Positions 9,539 to 20,101 of a stretch of DNA of 35,652 nucleotides are shown here, in pieces. The stretch lies in contig CAIXBT010000092.1 in NCBI GenBank assembly GCA_903917755.1, forward strand, positions 1 to 35,652. Reading direction: 5' to 3'. Source of the stretch: an uncultured Bacteroidota bacterium. Its GTDB lineage: Bacteria > Bacteroidota > Bacteroidia > Chitinophagales > LD1. The notes below the pieces were generated by a model. That model was not told where the DNA came from. It searched no databases and saw only the letters and a program-made list of their open reading frames with translations. Positions within the stretch are counted from its first letter, which is position 1. Each line of letters opens with the position of its first letter. The translations under genes were made by a program, and so were the position numbers.

Positions 9539-11677
9539 ATGAAGCCCATCAAACAATTACTTTTAGCTATCAGTGTGCTGGTGGCACTGGGACTGACGGC
9601 ACAAGTGCCTCAGCAGGTCAACTATCAGGCAGTGGCAAGAAATGCTGCAGGTGCAGTATTGGCCAATCAGACTGTGAGCGTTCGTTTTTCGATTCACGAT
9701 GTGTCTACATCAGGAACAGTAGTATATGAAGAGACTCATTCAGGTCTTACTACTAATCAGTTCGGTCTTTTCACTTGCGCACTGGGCGCAGGTACTCAGG
9801 TAGGTTCGGCTACATTCGTCGGTATCAACTGGGGAACTAATGCTAAATATCTGCAGGTTGAGATCGATCCAACTGGAGGCACTAACTATGTAAGTATGGG
9901 AACTACACAGCTTAATGCTGTACCATATGCACTTTATGCTGCGAGTTCTGGTGGAGGAAGCACTGGGCCTACTGGTCCTACCGGCCAGCCGGGCAATAAT
10001 GGCAATAATGGTTCAAACGGATCAAATGGCAGCACCGGTCCTACTGGTCCTACCGGTCCGTCAGGTGTGGGTGTCACTGGCCCGTCAGGTCCTACCGGTA
10101 CAGGTGGTGGCCCTACCGGCCCTACTGGTCCTACCGGTCCGTCAGGCTCTGGTGGTGGATCTACGGGAGCAACAGGTCCAAGCGGTTCTAATGGACTCAC
10201 TGGCCCTACCGGCCCAAGTGGTACCAATGGTAATAATGGTTCGAACGGTTCTAATGGCAGTACAGGTCCGACAGGCCCTACAGGTCCATCGGGCACAGCA
10301 GGTACGACTGGTACGACTGGACCTACAGGTCCGGGCGGTGTGAACGGTACTCTTAACTACGTGGCTAAGTTTACAGCTGCTACTACAGTCGGTAACTCTG
10401 AGATATTTGACAACGGTACAAACGTAGGTATCGGTACAGGATCTTCTAAGGCTAAATTCTATGTGAGGACAGCACTATCTGCTACACTCCCTTATGGTAT
10501 TTATGATTCATTGACCGGACCAGCCAGCACCACTGCATTGTATGCGAATCTATACGGATCGCTGAACGCTCAGGGGGCATTGAATGCCAGTGTGATCGGT
10601 GCTTCTTTCGGTACGACTGCTACAGGCCAGAATGAGGGTGGCGATTTTTCTGCAGCAGGAAGTGCATTTAACATTGGTGTGAGCGGATATGCTTATGGCA
10701 CAGGCACGGCTCCTAATTATGGAGGATATTTCACAGCCTCAGGTGGCAGTACAAACCTTAATGCAGGTGCAAGAGGTAGTGCGCAAAGTTCATCTTCCGG
10801 TGCAAACCTGGGTTTGTTTGCTGTGGCAGATAGCTCTACGAATGTAAACAGAGGTCTGGAGGCAGATGCCATCGGAACACGTAGCGGTTCATTCAATGAA
10901 GGCGTGTTTGGTTCGGCTTCAGCTTCAAACGATATCAACTCAGAGAACATAGGTGTGTTTGGTGTAGCTGACAAGAGCTTAGGATTTAACGTAGGTATCT
11001 ATGCATTGTCTGATACCAGTTTAGGTACTGCTGGTAGCCCTGGACCAAGTAATATAGCCCTTTATGCACAATCTACATGTGCTACCTGTACACAAACCAC
11101 TAGCCTTACAAGCGGTGGAAACAGTATGGCAGGTTTATTCATAGGAGACGTTTCTGTACAGGGCAACATGGCTAAAACCGGTGGTACATTCAAAATAGAC
11201 CACCCGCAGGATCCGGCTAACAAATACCTGATACACTCTTTCGTAGAGAGCCCGGATATGATGAATATCTATAATGGTAATATCACTACTGATGCCAATG
11301 GCGAAGCGATAGTTAATATGCCGGGATATTTCGAAGCGGAAAATATCGATTTCAGATATCAGCTTACAGTGATGGGCACTTTCGCTCAGGCTATTGTTTT
11401 GAAAGAAATAAGCAACAATCAGTTTGTAGTAAAAACAGATAAGCCTAACGTGAAAGTAAGCTGGATGGTGACAGGCGTAAGAAATGACGTTTGGGCACAA
11501 AACAGAAGGGTGGTACCTGAAGTAGAAAAAACAGGAGCTGAAAAAGGTAAATATCTGCATCCTGAATACTATGGCAAGGGTGATGAAGCGAGGATAGGCT
11601 GGATCAATCCGGCTCCTCTCAAATCTAAAACTTCTACTGCTGCCAGACCCAAAGTAGCTACAACTCAAACTAAATAA
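9539..11677 (+). CDS. Secreted collagen-like (Gly-X-Y, GPTG-rich) repeat protein with conserved N- and C-terminal domains
   Basis: Signal peptide; N-terminal [30 protein letters not shown]...[11 protein letters not shown]; central [10 protein letters not shown] repeats; C-terminal [33 protein letters not shown]. Confidence 0.9.
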   Translation: MKPIKQLLLAISVLVALGLTAQVPQQVNYQAVARNAAGAVLANQTVSVRFSIHDVSTSGTVVYEETHSGLTTNQFGLFTCALGAGTQVGSATFVGINWGTNAKYLQVEIDPTGGTNYVSMGTTQLNAVPYALYAASSGGGSTGPTGPTGQPGNNGNNGSNGSNGSTGPTGPTGPSGVGVTGPSGPTGTGGGPTGPTGPTGPSGSGGGSTGATGPSGSNGLTGPTGPSGTNGNNGSNGSNGSTGPTGPTGPSGTAGTTGTTGPTGPGGVNGTLNYVAKFTAATTVGNSEIFDNGTNVGIGTGSSKAKFYVRTALSATLPYGIYDSLTGPASTTALYANLYGSLNAQGALNASVIGASFGTTATGQNEGGDFSAAGSAFNIGVSGYAYGTGTAPNYGGYFTASGGSTNLNAGARGSAQSSSSGANLGLFAVADSSTNVNRGLEADAIGTRSGSFNEGVFGSASASNDINSENIGVFGVADKSLGFNVGIYALSDTSLGTAGSPGPSNIALYAQSTCATCTQTTSLTSGGNSMAGLFIGDVSVQGNMAKTGGTFKIDHPQDPANKYLIHSFVESPDMMNIYNGNITTDANGEAIVNMPGYFEAENIDFRYQLTVMGTFAQAIVLKEISNNQFVVKTDKPNVKVSWMVTGVRNDVWAQNRRVVPEVEKTGAEKGKYLHPEYYGKGDEARIGWINPAPLKSKTSTAARPKVATTQTK
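9961..10344 (+). repeat. Collagen-like Gly-X-Y coding repeat tract
   Basis: In-frame Gly about every third codon; two blocks (9992-10066 and 10220-10294) encode 25 aa differing at one position. Confidence 0.85.
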
Positions 11678-11706
11678 TTAGCACACAGAAAAAAATCATT
11701 TTAAAG

Positions 11707-11734
11707 CCCTTACTTCATAGTAAGGGTTTTTTTT
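11707..11734 (+). terminator. Rho-independent terminator of the collagen-like gene
   Basis: cccttac-ttcata-gtaaggg hairpin followed directly by T8. Confidence 0.88.
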
Positions 11735-11785
11735 ATTTTGGTCATTCTACTTGATAGAAAATCATAGCTTTTGTTTGAACGAGGT

Positions 11786-11793
11786 TATATTTG
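11786..11793 (+). promoter_or_regulatory. -7 element (TATATTTG) upstream of the 11811 CDS
   Basis: Exact TAnnTTTG match 18 nt before the ATG; no clear TTTG at 19-nt spacing. Confidence 0.4.
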
Positions 11794-11810
11794 CCCAACA
11801 AAGAATAAAG

Positions 11811-12464
11811 ATGCACCGTTATTTTCCCTTATTGATCCTCTCTGTGCTGGTCAGTTTATTTACTGATTGTTCTAACAAACCTGCTCCGACAGAAACATTC
11901 GGTGAGCTTGATACCACTGTGATAGCAGCAGATACATCCATGCAGGTCAATATAGATCATTCATATGAATATCAAAAAACGCTCGTGCAGAATGATACCA
12001 CTGTATATGACTTTCTGGCTTATGACAGACCCCAAAAAGGAAGCAACACGATTTGGGAATCAAAATTCATTGTGATAAAAAGGACCAATACCAGACAGGA
12101 TACCGTGATCAAAGACAACAGGGTCGGCCCGGTCAAAGGGCTTTGTCTGGCTGACCTCGATCATGATGGCCGCCCCGAGATCCTGTTTTATGAAGATCAA
12201 TCGATAGACAAATCGCTCTGGCGGGTGCGTATATACAGTCCCGGACCGGATGGGAAATATGCTAGAGTAGTCTGGGGAGATCTGGATCTTAAACCGACTG
12301 AAAATCATAAAGCCGGAGATACCCTCTTTGTTTATCAGGATCATCTCATTCGGCGCTATCCATACTATGAGGTTGGTGATACCTTGGCAAAAGGGGCTTT
12401 CTGGCAGAGTTATCAATTGAATAAGGGCAAACTGGTTCTGGAAAATGAGAAGAGAGTGCAGTGA
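11811..12464 (+). CDS. Hypothetical exported protein, possible lipoprotein
   Basis: MHRYFPLLILSVLVSLFTDCSNKPAPTE; lipobox is non-canonical. LCLADLDHDGRPEILFYED resembles an FG-GAP/VCBS-like motif. Confidence 0.7.
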   Translation: MHRYFPLLILSVLVSLFTDCSNKPAPTETFGELDTTVIAADTSMQVNIDHSYEYQKTLVQNDTTVYDFLAYDRPQKGSNTIWESKFIVIKRTNTRQDTVIKDNRVGPVKGLCLADLDHDGRPEILFYEDQSIDKSLWRVRIYSPGPDGKYARVVWGDLDLKPTENHKAGDTLFVYQDHLIRRYPYYEVGDTLAKGAFWQSYQLNKGKLVLENEKRVQ

Positions 12465-12503
12465 TTATGAAAAATATCATTTATGAAAAGACAAAGCTTT
12501 ATC

Positions 12504-12511
12504 TAACTTTG
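12504..12511 (+). promoter_or_regulatory. -7 element (TAACTTTG) upstream of eno
   Basis: Exact TAnnTTTG match 40 nt before the eno ATG; weak -33 (TTAT) at 19-nt spacing. Confidence 0.5.
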
Positions 12512-12551
12512 CCACGTTTTTAATTATTAAACCTTCAATTTCTTATAAAAA

Positions 12552-13838
12552 ATGAGTCAGATAGCAGCAGTACATGCACGCCAGATATTAGATTCCAGAG
12601 GCAATCCAACAATAGAAGTAGATGTGATCACCAGCGAGGGTGAGTTAGGCAGAGCAGCTGTGCCATCAGGTGCTTCTACCGGTAAGCATGAAGCTGTTGA
12701 ACTTCGTGATAATAAGAAGAACGAATGGATGGGCAAGGGCGTGTCAAAAGCCATCAATAATGTAAATAACATAATAGCAAAAGAAATAACCGGCCTGCTG
12801 GTAGATGAACAGAATCTGATAGATGAGGTGATGATACAACTCGATGGTACTGCAAACAAAGCCAAACTAGGAGCCAATGCCATATTGGCTGTGTCTCTGG
12901 CCGTGGCCAAAGCTGCAGCACAGGAATCAGGATTGAGCCTGTATCGCTATGTGGGTGGTGTCAATGCAAACACACTGCCTATACCTCTGATGAATATCCT
13001 CAACGGTGGGGCACATGCAGATAATAAGATCGACTTTCAGGAATTTATGATCGTGCCTACAGGTGCAGATACATTCAGTCAGGCATTGCAGATGGGTACT
13101 GCGGTATTTCATCAGTTGAAAGCAGTATTGAAGAAAAAAGGATATTCAACTAACGTAGGTGATGAAGGAGGATTCGCCCCTAACATTGCCAGCAATGAAG
13201 AGGCTATAGAAACAGTGCTCACGGCTATTGAAGCAGCGGGCTACAAACCTGGTAAGGATATCTATATAGCTATGGATGCGGCATCTACTGAGTTCTATGA
13301 CGAAAAGGCTAAGGTGTATCATTTCCATAAGTCAAACGGCAAGAAATTAACCTCAGATGAAATGGTAAACTATTGGGCTAGCTGGGTCAAGAAATACCCG
13401 ATCATATCCATAGAAGATGGTATGGCAGAAGATGATTGGGATGGTTGGAAAAAGCTAACTGACAAACTGGGTAAGAAAACTCAGCTCGTGGGTGATGACC
13501 TCTTTGTCACAAACGTAACCCGTCTGAAAAAAGGTATCGATGGTGGAATAGCTAATTCAATACTGGTCAAAGTAAATCAGATAGGATCACTCACAGAGAC
13601 CATTAATGCTGTTAATATGGCTAAGAACAATGGCTATAGCTCAGTAATGAGTCATCGCTCAGGTGAAACAGAAGACACTACTATCGCCGATCTCGCAGTA
13701 GCACTCAACTGCGGTCAGATCAAAACAGGATCTGCTTCTCGTACTGATCGTATAGCTAAGTACAATCAGTTACTCCGCATCGAAGAGGAGCTGGGACCAA
13801 TGGCTTACTATCCGGGGAGAACTTTTAAGTTCAAATGA
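12552..13838 (+). CDS. eno: Enolase (phosphopyruvate hydratase)
   Basis: 428 aa; [77 protein letters not shown]. Confidence 0.99.
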   Translation: MSQIAAVHARQILDSRGNPTIEVDVITSEGELGRAAVPSGASTGKHEAVELRDNKKNEWMGKGVSKAINNVNNIIAKEITGLLVDEQNLIDEVMIQLDGTANKAKLGANAILAVSLAVAKAAAQESGLSLYRYVGGVNANTLPIPLMNILNGGAHADNKIDFQEFMIVPTGADTFSQALQMGTAVFHQLKAVLKKKGYSTNVGDEGGFAPNIASNEEAIETVLTAIEAAGYKPGKDIYIAMDAASTEFYDEKAKVYHFHKSNGKKLTSDEMVNYWASWVKKYPIISIEDGMAEDDWDGWKKLTDKLGKKTQLVGDDLFVTNVTRLKKGIDGGIANSILVKVNQIGSLTETINAVNMAKNNGYSSVMSHRSGETEDTTIADLAVALNCGQIKTGSASRTDRIAKYNQLLRIEEELGPMAYYPGRTFKFK

Positions 13839-13956
13839 TCTTAGGCTAATAGTCTGGAATATAATTGATAGCTGTCGAAAGACATTGACAGAATCGCTAT
13901 GTTCCATTATATTACAACTATTGATTTGTACTAATTAATCGTAAACTCTTCCGAAT

Positions 13957-15066
13957 ATGTTTCGTATTGCCTTGTTTATTTTGTTTCTGTCCTTCACTGT
14001 TCATTCTGCTAGGGCGGGAGATTATCTGGGTAATAAACTGCTTGAGATCCTCGGTGAGGACAAAAATAGTGATGCAGTAAAGAGTTTTAAAACGCAATTT
14101 ATACTTGACAAAACACTTAAAAATCCTGCTCTTGGTATCAAACTCACTGCTACACACGATTCGGTAAGTATCATCAATGCGATCACTGTCACAGCCGCAG
14201 GATATGATATTAATGATATTAAGTACAAACAATTTAATGGCGTATTGCCATTCAATATTTTGTTTACAGATGATGGCGAGAGTCTGCAGCAAAAACTTGG
14301 ACCAAGCAAAGTAGGCGCTGACGACGACGTAAGACTTAAGTTCAAGAAGGATGGCATTACAGTAAATGTGTATTTTAAAAGTGCAGCCAAGAAGAAGATC
14401 ATTTATATAAAATTTACCCAGAACATAGGTATGGTAGGCCCTTATCGTTTAGATGGCAATCATGAAATGCCTGTCGTAGCTGCTCCTATACCTGCAGAGC
14501 CGGCAAAAAAGGATGTCAAAGCTGTTAACTCAAAACCAGCTACCAAAAATGCACCATTACCTGCAGCTGCCACATTCGGAAAGTCTGCTGCGTCGGGGGC
14601 AAGAATATCTGATGATCCTTTTTACAATGCTATTATGAATGTGATCGAGTCAGGTGAAGAAGAGATGTTTAAGGACATAAAAAAGGCCCCAATGCAAAAG
14701 GCCAATTTTTGGAATTATAAATACACTTATTCCACTTCAGTGACTATCCCCGGCGAAAAGTATAATATGCTTTATAGCTTCCCGTTTCAGACATCACAAT
14801 TGGATTTTGTTTGTGTACTCGAGGAAACCGATGGAGCCAGTTCTATTATTGAAGCCAAATATGTGGAGGTAGAAGCTAAACTCAAACAGTATTTCAAGGC
14901 GTCAGAAGGTTGGTCCTATCACTATACAGTCAATCAGGAAGACCCTAAGGGCATCAAAGATTTTGAATTAAAAAACCCTAAGTTGGGAAGTATCGTGCTG
15001 GATCATTCAATTAATCCCTACGGCAAACACGTGCTGTACCTGCGCTTTCTGTTGCAGTACACTTAA
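13957..15066 (+). CDS. Hypothetical exported protein
   Basis: 369 aa; signal peptide MFRIALFILFLSFTVHSARAG; no family recognised. Confidence 0.75.
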   Translation: MFRIALFILFLSFTVHSARAGDYLGNKLLEILGEDKNSDAVKSFKTQFILDKTLKNPALGIKLTATHDSVSIINAITVTAAGYDINDIKYKQFNGVLPFNILFTDDGESLQQKLGPSKVGADDDVRLKFKKDGITVNVYFKSAAKKKIIYIKFTQNIGMVGPYRLDGNHEMPVVAAPIPAEPAKKDVKAVNSKPATKNAPLPAAATFGKSAASGARISDDPFYNAIMNVIESGEEEMFKDIKKAPMQKANFWNYKYTYSTSVTIPGEKYNMLYSFPFQTSQLDFVCVLEETDGASSIIEAKYVEVEAKLKQYFKASEGWSYHYTVNQEDPKGIKDFELKNPKLGSIVLDHSINPYGKHVLYLRFLLQYT

Positions 15067-16211
15067 TTTATTATTCGCACACCATCTTCTGCCTGACATT
15101 CATATATCTCACAGTTCAACCCTGTGACTGTAAGATATCGATGAGAAAGTATTTTTGAAAATGACTCAATACTCTTTTTTTGTACCAATGCTATAGCGCA
15201 TCCTCCGAATCCTGCGCCTGTCATTCGTGCACCTAGGCATCCAATTATGTTTTGAGCCGTTTCAGCCAGTGTGTCTAGTTCGAGGCCGCTGACCTCATAG
15301 TCTTCTTTGAGTGATTGATGTGATGCATTCATCAGTCTGCCGAATGTATGCAGGTCGCCCATTCTGAGTGCAGTGGCTGCATGTCTCACACGGATGTTTT
15401 CAGAAACTACATGTCGTGCACGTTTTCTGATAGTTGGGTCGGTTATGATACTGATATCTGCCATGTCAGCATCTACCAGATACTGGCCCTGATTAAGTTT
15501 CCTAGCTTCTATCAAGATTCTTAATGCTTCTTCACTCTCTGCTTTTCTTTCGTTGTAAGCTGATTTGATGAGTGACCGTGGTTTCTTGCTATTCATCACC
15601 AGCAGTGAGTAGTCGTCCAGTTCGAACGGTACATGTTCATACTTCAGTGTGTTGCAATTGAGCAGCAAGGCATGATCTTTTTTGCAATTTGCTACAGCAA
15701 ACTGATCCATGATCCCGCACTTGACACCGATGAATTCATTTTCTACTTTCTGGCATAGCACAGCGAGAGCAGGAAGGTGAATGGGGTTGCCTGCTTGATG
15801 TAACAGTATATAAGCAGTCAATACTTCAATAGCAGCAGAGGAAGATAATCCGGAACCCTCCGGTAGATTGCTGTCAAAAGAAAGGTCAAAGCCATTAATT
15901 TTCAACCCATCATTATATAGAGCATGAATGACTCCAATCGGATAATTACACCAATCATTCTCAGGGTCGTATTGAGATGGAATATTATCTGCTGAAAAAA
16001 TAATCTGCTTTTGATGGCTGCTAGAGTACAGACAAATATTATTGTCCTTACGTTCTTTATATTGTCCTTTAATGCCAAGATTAATAGCTATGGGCATGAC
16101 CAGACCTCCGTTATAGTCTATATGTTCGCCTATCAGATTCACACGTCCTGATCCGAAATAGTGGGTATCGCTTTCTATATTATCTGATTTAATATTATCG
16201 AGGCTCATCAT
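15063..16211 (-). CDS. galK: Galactokinase (GHMP kinase)
   Basis: GSGRVNLIGEHIDYNGGLVMP, LPEGSGLSSSAAIEV, GARMTGAGFGGCAIALV; start assigned to ATG 16211-16209, overlapping the galT TGA. Confidence 0.95.
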   Translation of the reverse strand: MMSLDNIKSDNIESDTHYFGSGRVNLIGEHIDYNGGLVMPIAINLGIKGQYKERKDNNICLYSSSHQKQIIFSADNIPSQYDPENDWCNYPIGVIHALYNDGLKINGFDLSFDSNLPEGSGLSSSAAIEVLTAYILLHQAGNPIHLPALAVLCQKVENEFIGVKCGIMDQFAVANCKKDHALLLNCNTLKYEHVPFELDDYSLLVMNSKKPRSLIKSAYNERKAESEEALRILIEARKLNQGQYLVDADMADISIITDPTIRKRARHVVSENIRVRHAATALRMGDLHTFGRLMNASHQSLKEDYEVSGLELDTLAETAQNIIGCLGARMTGAGFGGCAIALVQKKSIESFSKILSHRYLTVTGLNCEIYECQAEDGVRIIN

Positions 16212-17173
16212 TTCAGTTTTTCTCTTAACAAGGCAGCACATTCATCTATATCTAATGGATTGGCAGCAGCACCTGCTCCCATTTCGCTACCTGCATACCA
16301 TTTGATCTTGTCTTTAGCACGCAGCGGTGGATAGAACTCAATATGAAATGCATAATATTCAGTGCAGTCTTTGTATTGGGGGCTATTGACCGGACTCTGG
16401 TGTATAGACATGATATAAGGAAAAGGACGGTCATATATTTTGTCAAACCCTCTGGTCAGATCTTTTAAAATAGCTGCAAGGTCCCTTTTTTCCGCTAAAG
16501 TAAACTCTGTGAAATTCAGTTTGAGTCTCTTGCTGACTATAAAAACCCCAAACGGATAGTCGGTGAAGTAGGGTATATAGGCTATGAAAGATCTGTTCTC
16601 AAGGACCACTCTTTTTTTATACTTCTTTTCAGCTTCATTGAGATCTTTGAAAAGGTTAGTGCCGTTTTTCTTGAAATATTTTTTGCTGTTGGTCAGTTCA
16701 TTTTTGATCTTCTCAGGTATCCAAGAGTAGGCATAAAGTTGACCGTGCGGGTGTGGCATGGTCACACCTACTTCTTCACCTCGGTTCTCAAATTCAAAAA
16801 TGTACTTGATTCGATCGTCCTTACTCAATTCTTTGTAACGGGTGGTCCAGAGCTCTACTATCTTCAGAACATGATCGTCGCTGAGCTCGTATATCTTTCT
16901 GGTATGTTCCGGAGAGTAGAGCAGTACTTCGCATTTGCCATATGCTTCTTTGACTTTGAATATATTGCTTGTACTGTTTTTAACGGATTCAGGATGCTGG
17001 CTCAGTGTTGGAAAATCATTCGGATATGCCAGTACATCATAATGCGCTGGGACAGTCTTTCCCTCACCCGGACAGAAAGCGCACCAGTTGGCTGGTAGGT
17101 GTGGCCTGTTTTGACGATTTTTTGCGACCATCGTCCAGGTATCGAGCAGAGGGTTATATCTCAACTCAGGCAT
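16208..17173 (-). CDS. galT: Galactose-1-phosphate uridylyltransferase (HIT superfamily)
   Basis: WCAFCPGEG (CxxC), ENRGEEVGVTMPHPHGQLYAYSWIP active-site motif; immediately followed by galK. Confidence 0.93.
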   Translation of the reverse strand: MPELRYNPLLDTWTMVAKNRQNRPHLPANWCAFCPGEGKTVPAHYDVLAYPNDFPTLSQHPESVKNSTSNIFKVKEAYGKCEVLLYSPEHTRKIYELSDDHVLKIVELWTTRYKELSKDDRIKYIFEFENRGEEVGVTMPHPHGQLYAYSWIPEKIKNELTNSKKYFKKNGTNLFKDLNEAEKKYKKRVVLENRSFIAYIPYFTDYPFGVFIVSKRLKLNFTEFTLAEKRDLAAILKDLTRGFDKIYDRPFPYIMSIHQSPVNSPQYKDCTEYYAFHIEFYPPLRAKDKIKWYAGSEMGAGAAANPLDIDECAALLREKLK

Positions 17174-18924
17174 TAGAACTCGTATTTTCGCATGGCGAAA
17201 TTCATCCTTAACCCTAAGCCAAAATAGAATGTACTGGAACTATATCCTCTGAAGGCACTACTTTTCTCACGATACAACATTTCTGCATCTACATATATAT
17301 TATGCCAAGCCTGATATGAAGCTCTCATGTCAAAATAAACTATGGTCGCAGCAGCTCCCTGACCGATCGTATTTCCCAGATCGTGAGATGCGGGGTCGAT
17401 ACGATATGGATCAGTACCGAAGTTTGAATAGATCGGAGTGGCACCATTGTATGACATTATCGTATCATCACCTACGCGCGATACGATCAGTTTTAAGTTG
17501 ATGGTCCATTTCGGTTTAGGTTGATAGTGCACCTGAGCGAGCACTTCATAAAAATTACTTCCCAGAGGATGTGCCAGAGGCTGATTGTAATTAGTATAAT
17601 CATCGCCGGGGAATGTGGTAGCTGAGTAGGTAAACGGTCTGACCATGTTGAATTCCAGTTGGGCATCCAATCCCGGAGCTATGTCTATATATTTCATGCC
17701 TAGCTGGATACCGAACTTGTTATTTTGCCATCCGTCATGATGAAGAACATGGCTCACATTAAGTTCTGATAGCAGGAACTGACCATAGAAAGACAGGTGA
17801 TTTGCAGCGTTGGCCTTGAAGTAGCCGCCGATAAATTCCTTGTCAGGATTACCCAATGCATGGTCTACAGCACGATAAAAAATGACCGGATTCAGATAGG
17901 AAACATCAAAATTATTACCGTTTCGTCTGGATATATTTCCTTCAAACAAACCCATGTTTAGCCAGTAGGTGATCTTGATGTCCAGTTTTTGGAAGGAACC
18001 GTATTTCTTTTCCAGCAATACATCTCCACCCCTGCTATAGTCTGAAGTGAGTTGTGTGATCATGCTGATGTACTCTATTCTCCAGAAGGTTAGTTTCTCT
18101 TTGAGGAATAAATAAGGCGCTGAATTGTCAGATAGGAAAAGGGTTCGTTGTCCATCTCCCCAGAAATTTTTATCACGACCAAAAGAGATGTTGAGATAAT
18201 CAAGTACATTGACATTCACATAGCCTACAGCATTGAACCAGTTGACACCATCCTGAAATTTGAAGAGGCGTGAACTGTAATCTTTATAATAGGCAACCCC
18301 CGGCACGAAACTTTGATTAGACCCCGGATGAACGGAAGGCATCGAATCATGGTTCATGTTATTGGTGTATTTCGACGATACATATTCGGGCAGACGGGCG
18401 GCATCTCCTGTAGTGGCAGAGTAGAAGCTCAGAACCTTTTTGATATTACCACGAAACTCAACTCCCAGGCTTCTTTCAAAAATAAACCTGCCTCCCTGTG
18501 ATTCTCCTCCCATATGCAGGTCTACGATGGGGTTTACCCGAAGGTCAAAAAGCCCTTTTTTCTTTGATTCAACATGTGCGAAACTGGCCGGTTCGCGATA
18601 TAGCTTTTTGAGGAGTGGATGTTTGGTTTTGCTGATCACACTATCGAGCCATTCGGGGCTGTCGTCCATCAGATATTGCAACTGAAAATCACCAACCTTG
18701 GTTAGTTTCAGATTAGAGAAATGTAGAGCTTCTGCCATACGCGCCACCTCGCTTCTTATGTAAGGTTTGGTAGTGGTGTGTATCATAGGCAGTATCTTGC
18801 CATACTTAATGTCAATACGGTCGATATAATCATAAGTATCTCCACCCAATGGCACATAGGTACCCTGTGAGAAAGCGGATATACTGATGAGATAACCAAA
18901 AGCCAGAAGTAATACTCTCTTCAT
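17173..18924 (-). CDS. Outer-membrane beta-barrel protein, Wzi/RemB-like
   Basis: Signal peptide; GGDTYDYIDRIDIKYGKILPMIHTTTKPYIRSEVARMAEAL; barrel-like repeats; ends in aromatic residue (MRKYEF). Confidence 0.7.
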   Translation of the reverse strand: MKRVLLLAFGYLISISAFSQGTYVPLGGDTYDYIDRIDIKYGKILPMIHTTTKPYIRSEVARMAEALHFSNLKLTKVGDFQLQYLMDDSPEWLDSVISKTKHPLLKKLYREPASFAHVESKKKGLFDLRVNPIVDLHMGGESQGGRFIFERSLGVEFRGNIKKVLSFYSATTGDAARLPEYVSSKYTNNMNHDSMPSVHPGSNQSFVPGVAYYKDYSSRLFKFQDGVNWFNAVGYVNVNVLDYLNISFGRDKNFWGDGQRTLFLSDNSAPYLFLKEKLTFWRIEYISMITQLTSDYSRGGDVLLEKKYGSFQKLDIKITYWLNMGLFEGNISRRNGNNFDVSYLNPVIFYRAVDHALGNPDKEFIGGYFKANAANHLSFYGQFLLSELNVSHVLHHDGWQNNKFGIQLGMKYIDIAPGLDAQLEFNMVRPFTYSATTFPGDDYTNYNQPLAHPLGSNFYEVLAQVHYQPKPKWTINLKLIVSRVGDDTIMSYNGATPIYSNFGTDPYRIDPASHDLGNTIGQGAAATIVYFDMRASYQAWHNIYVDAEMLYREKSSAFRGYSSSTFYFGLGLRMNFAMRKYEF

Positions 18925-18982
18925 TTATAGTGTTTGCGAAGCCAAGATAAAATATTTGGGCTAAATGTGCACAAGGGTAATG

Positions 18983-20101
18983 TCAATCCTCTATAAATAG
19001 ATCAGCTGCTATCCTGTCAGCATAGTGTTTGCCAGCCTGAGTCAATGTCAGGATATTGTCTTTTAAAATGTAAAATGAAGCATCAATATTTTTCAACTCA
19101 GTCATTATATCTGCCATCTGCAGTCTGCTATCTCTTATATCCATGCCCCAAATGGTACGTAGTGAGGTCATGATATACTCATTGGCTTGTTGCGATGGGG
19201 TCAATCGCTCCACTTCAGCAGGGATGACTGCTGTATTTATGCTTTTGATATAGTTGTTGTTATTGGCTACGTTCCAGCGGCGGCTTTGGCCGTCATAAGA
19301 ATGAGCAGACGGCCCGAGGCCAAGATATTTTTTTCCGAGCCAATAGTTTGTATTATGGATGGCATAATGACCCGGCCTGGCAAAGTTGCTGATCTCATAT
19401 TGGTCATAATTATGACTGCTCATTTGCGCCATTAGTATATCAAACTGCCTGACTGTTTGAGTCTCGTTGACAGGGATGGCCCTTCCGGTTTTGATGTATC
19501 GGTCGAGATATGTTTTTGATTCCACCGTGAGCGCATAAGATGATATATGGGGGATGCCGAGATCAAAGGCGGTGAGAATATTGTCCATCCACTGCTCGTC
19601 AGACATAGTGGGGGTGCCGTATATCAGGTCTATGGTCACATTTTCAAATCCCACATCCTGTACCCGCCTGATAGCAGATAGCGCCTCCTGAGCTGAATGG
19701 ACTCTGTTCATATATATGAGGTCAGCCTGATGAAATGACTGTACACCGATAGATAGTCGGTTCAGCCCGTATGATCTCAGTGCTGCCAACTCATTTATCT
19801 TTTCCGGTGTCAGGTCATCTGGATTTGCCTCCAGTGTCAGTTCCTTTAGATCCATTTTAGGATGATAATGAGAAATAGAGTCAAGAATAGACTTGATCTC
19901 ATCAGCACTTAGTAATGATGGAGTGCCGCCGCCTAGGTAGATAGTTTCAATCTCCTCTCCTGCCAGATAGTCTTTGTTTAGTTCAATTTCCTTTGCGATC
20001 GCCTTCACCAGATCAGATTTCAAAGAGGTGGAGACCGAAAAATAAAAATTACAATAATGGCAAGCCTGCTTGCAGAAAGGAATATGTATATAAATGCCGG
20101 C
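18983..20101 (-). CDS. hemW: HemW-type radical SAM heme chaperone (coproporphyrinogen III oxidase-like)
   Basis: MAGIYIHIPFCKQACHYCNF (CxxxCxxC), TIYLGGGTPSLL, LTLEANPDDLT, RLSIGVQSF; internal Met at 20101 preferred as start. Confidence 0.92.
   Translation of the reverse strand, partial: AGIYIHIPFCKQACHYCNFYFSVSTSLKSDLVKAIAKEIELNKDYLAGEEIETIYLGGGTPSLLSADEIKSILDSISHYHPKMDLKELTLEANPDDLTPEKINELAALRSYGLNRLSIGVQSFHQADLIYMNRVHSAQEALSAIRRVQDVGFENVTIDLIYGTPTMSDEQWMDNILTAFDLGIPHISSYALTVESKTYLDRYIKTGRAIPVNETQTVRQFDILMAQMSSHNYDQYEISNFARPGHYAIHNTNYWLGKKYLGLGPSAHSYDGQSRRWNVANNNNYIKSINTAVIPAEVERLTPSQQANEYIMTSLRTIWGMDIRDSRLQMADIMTELKNIDASFYILKDNILTLTQAGKHYADRIAADLFIED

Noticed and set aside
9934-10296. Antisense Pro/Val/Gly-rich ORF (and plus-strand alternate-frame ORF 9915-10343)
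   Set aside because: Shadow ORFs of the collagen-like repeat; low-complexity codon composition keeps several frames open.
9961-10344. Possible CRISPR-like or tandem DNA repeat array
   Set aside because: Repeats are Gly-X-Y codon periodicity with no constant repeat/unique spacer structure, and they sit in a clear CDS.
11135-11668. 177-aa antisense ORF over the collagen-like gene C-terminus
   Set aside because: Opposite a well-supported CDS with a conserved domain; no supporting signal or family.
13845-13905. Possible terminator hairpin after eno (atagctgtc ... gacagaatcgctat)
   Set aside because: Stem is interrupted by an asymmetric bulge and lacks a T-tract.
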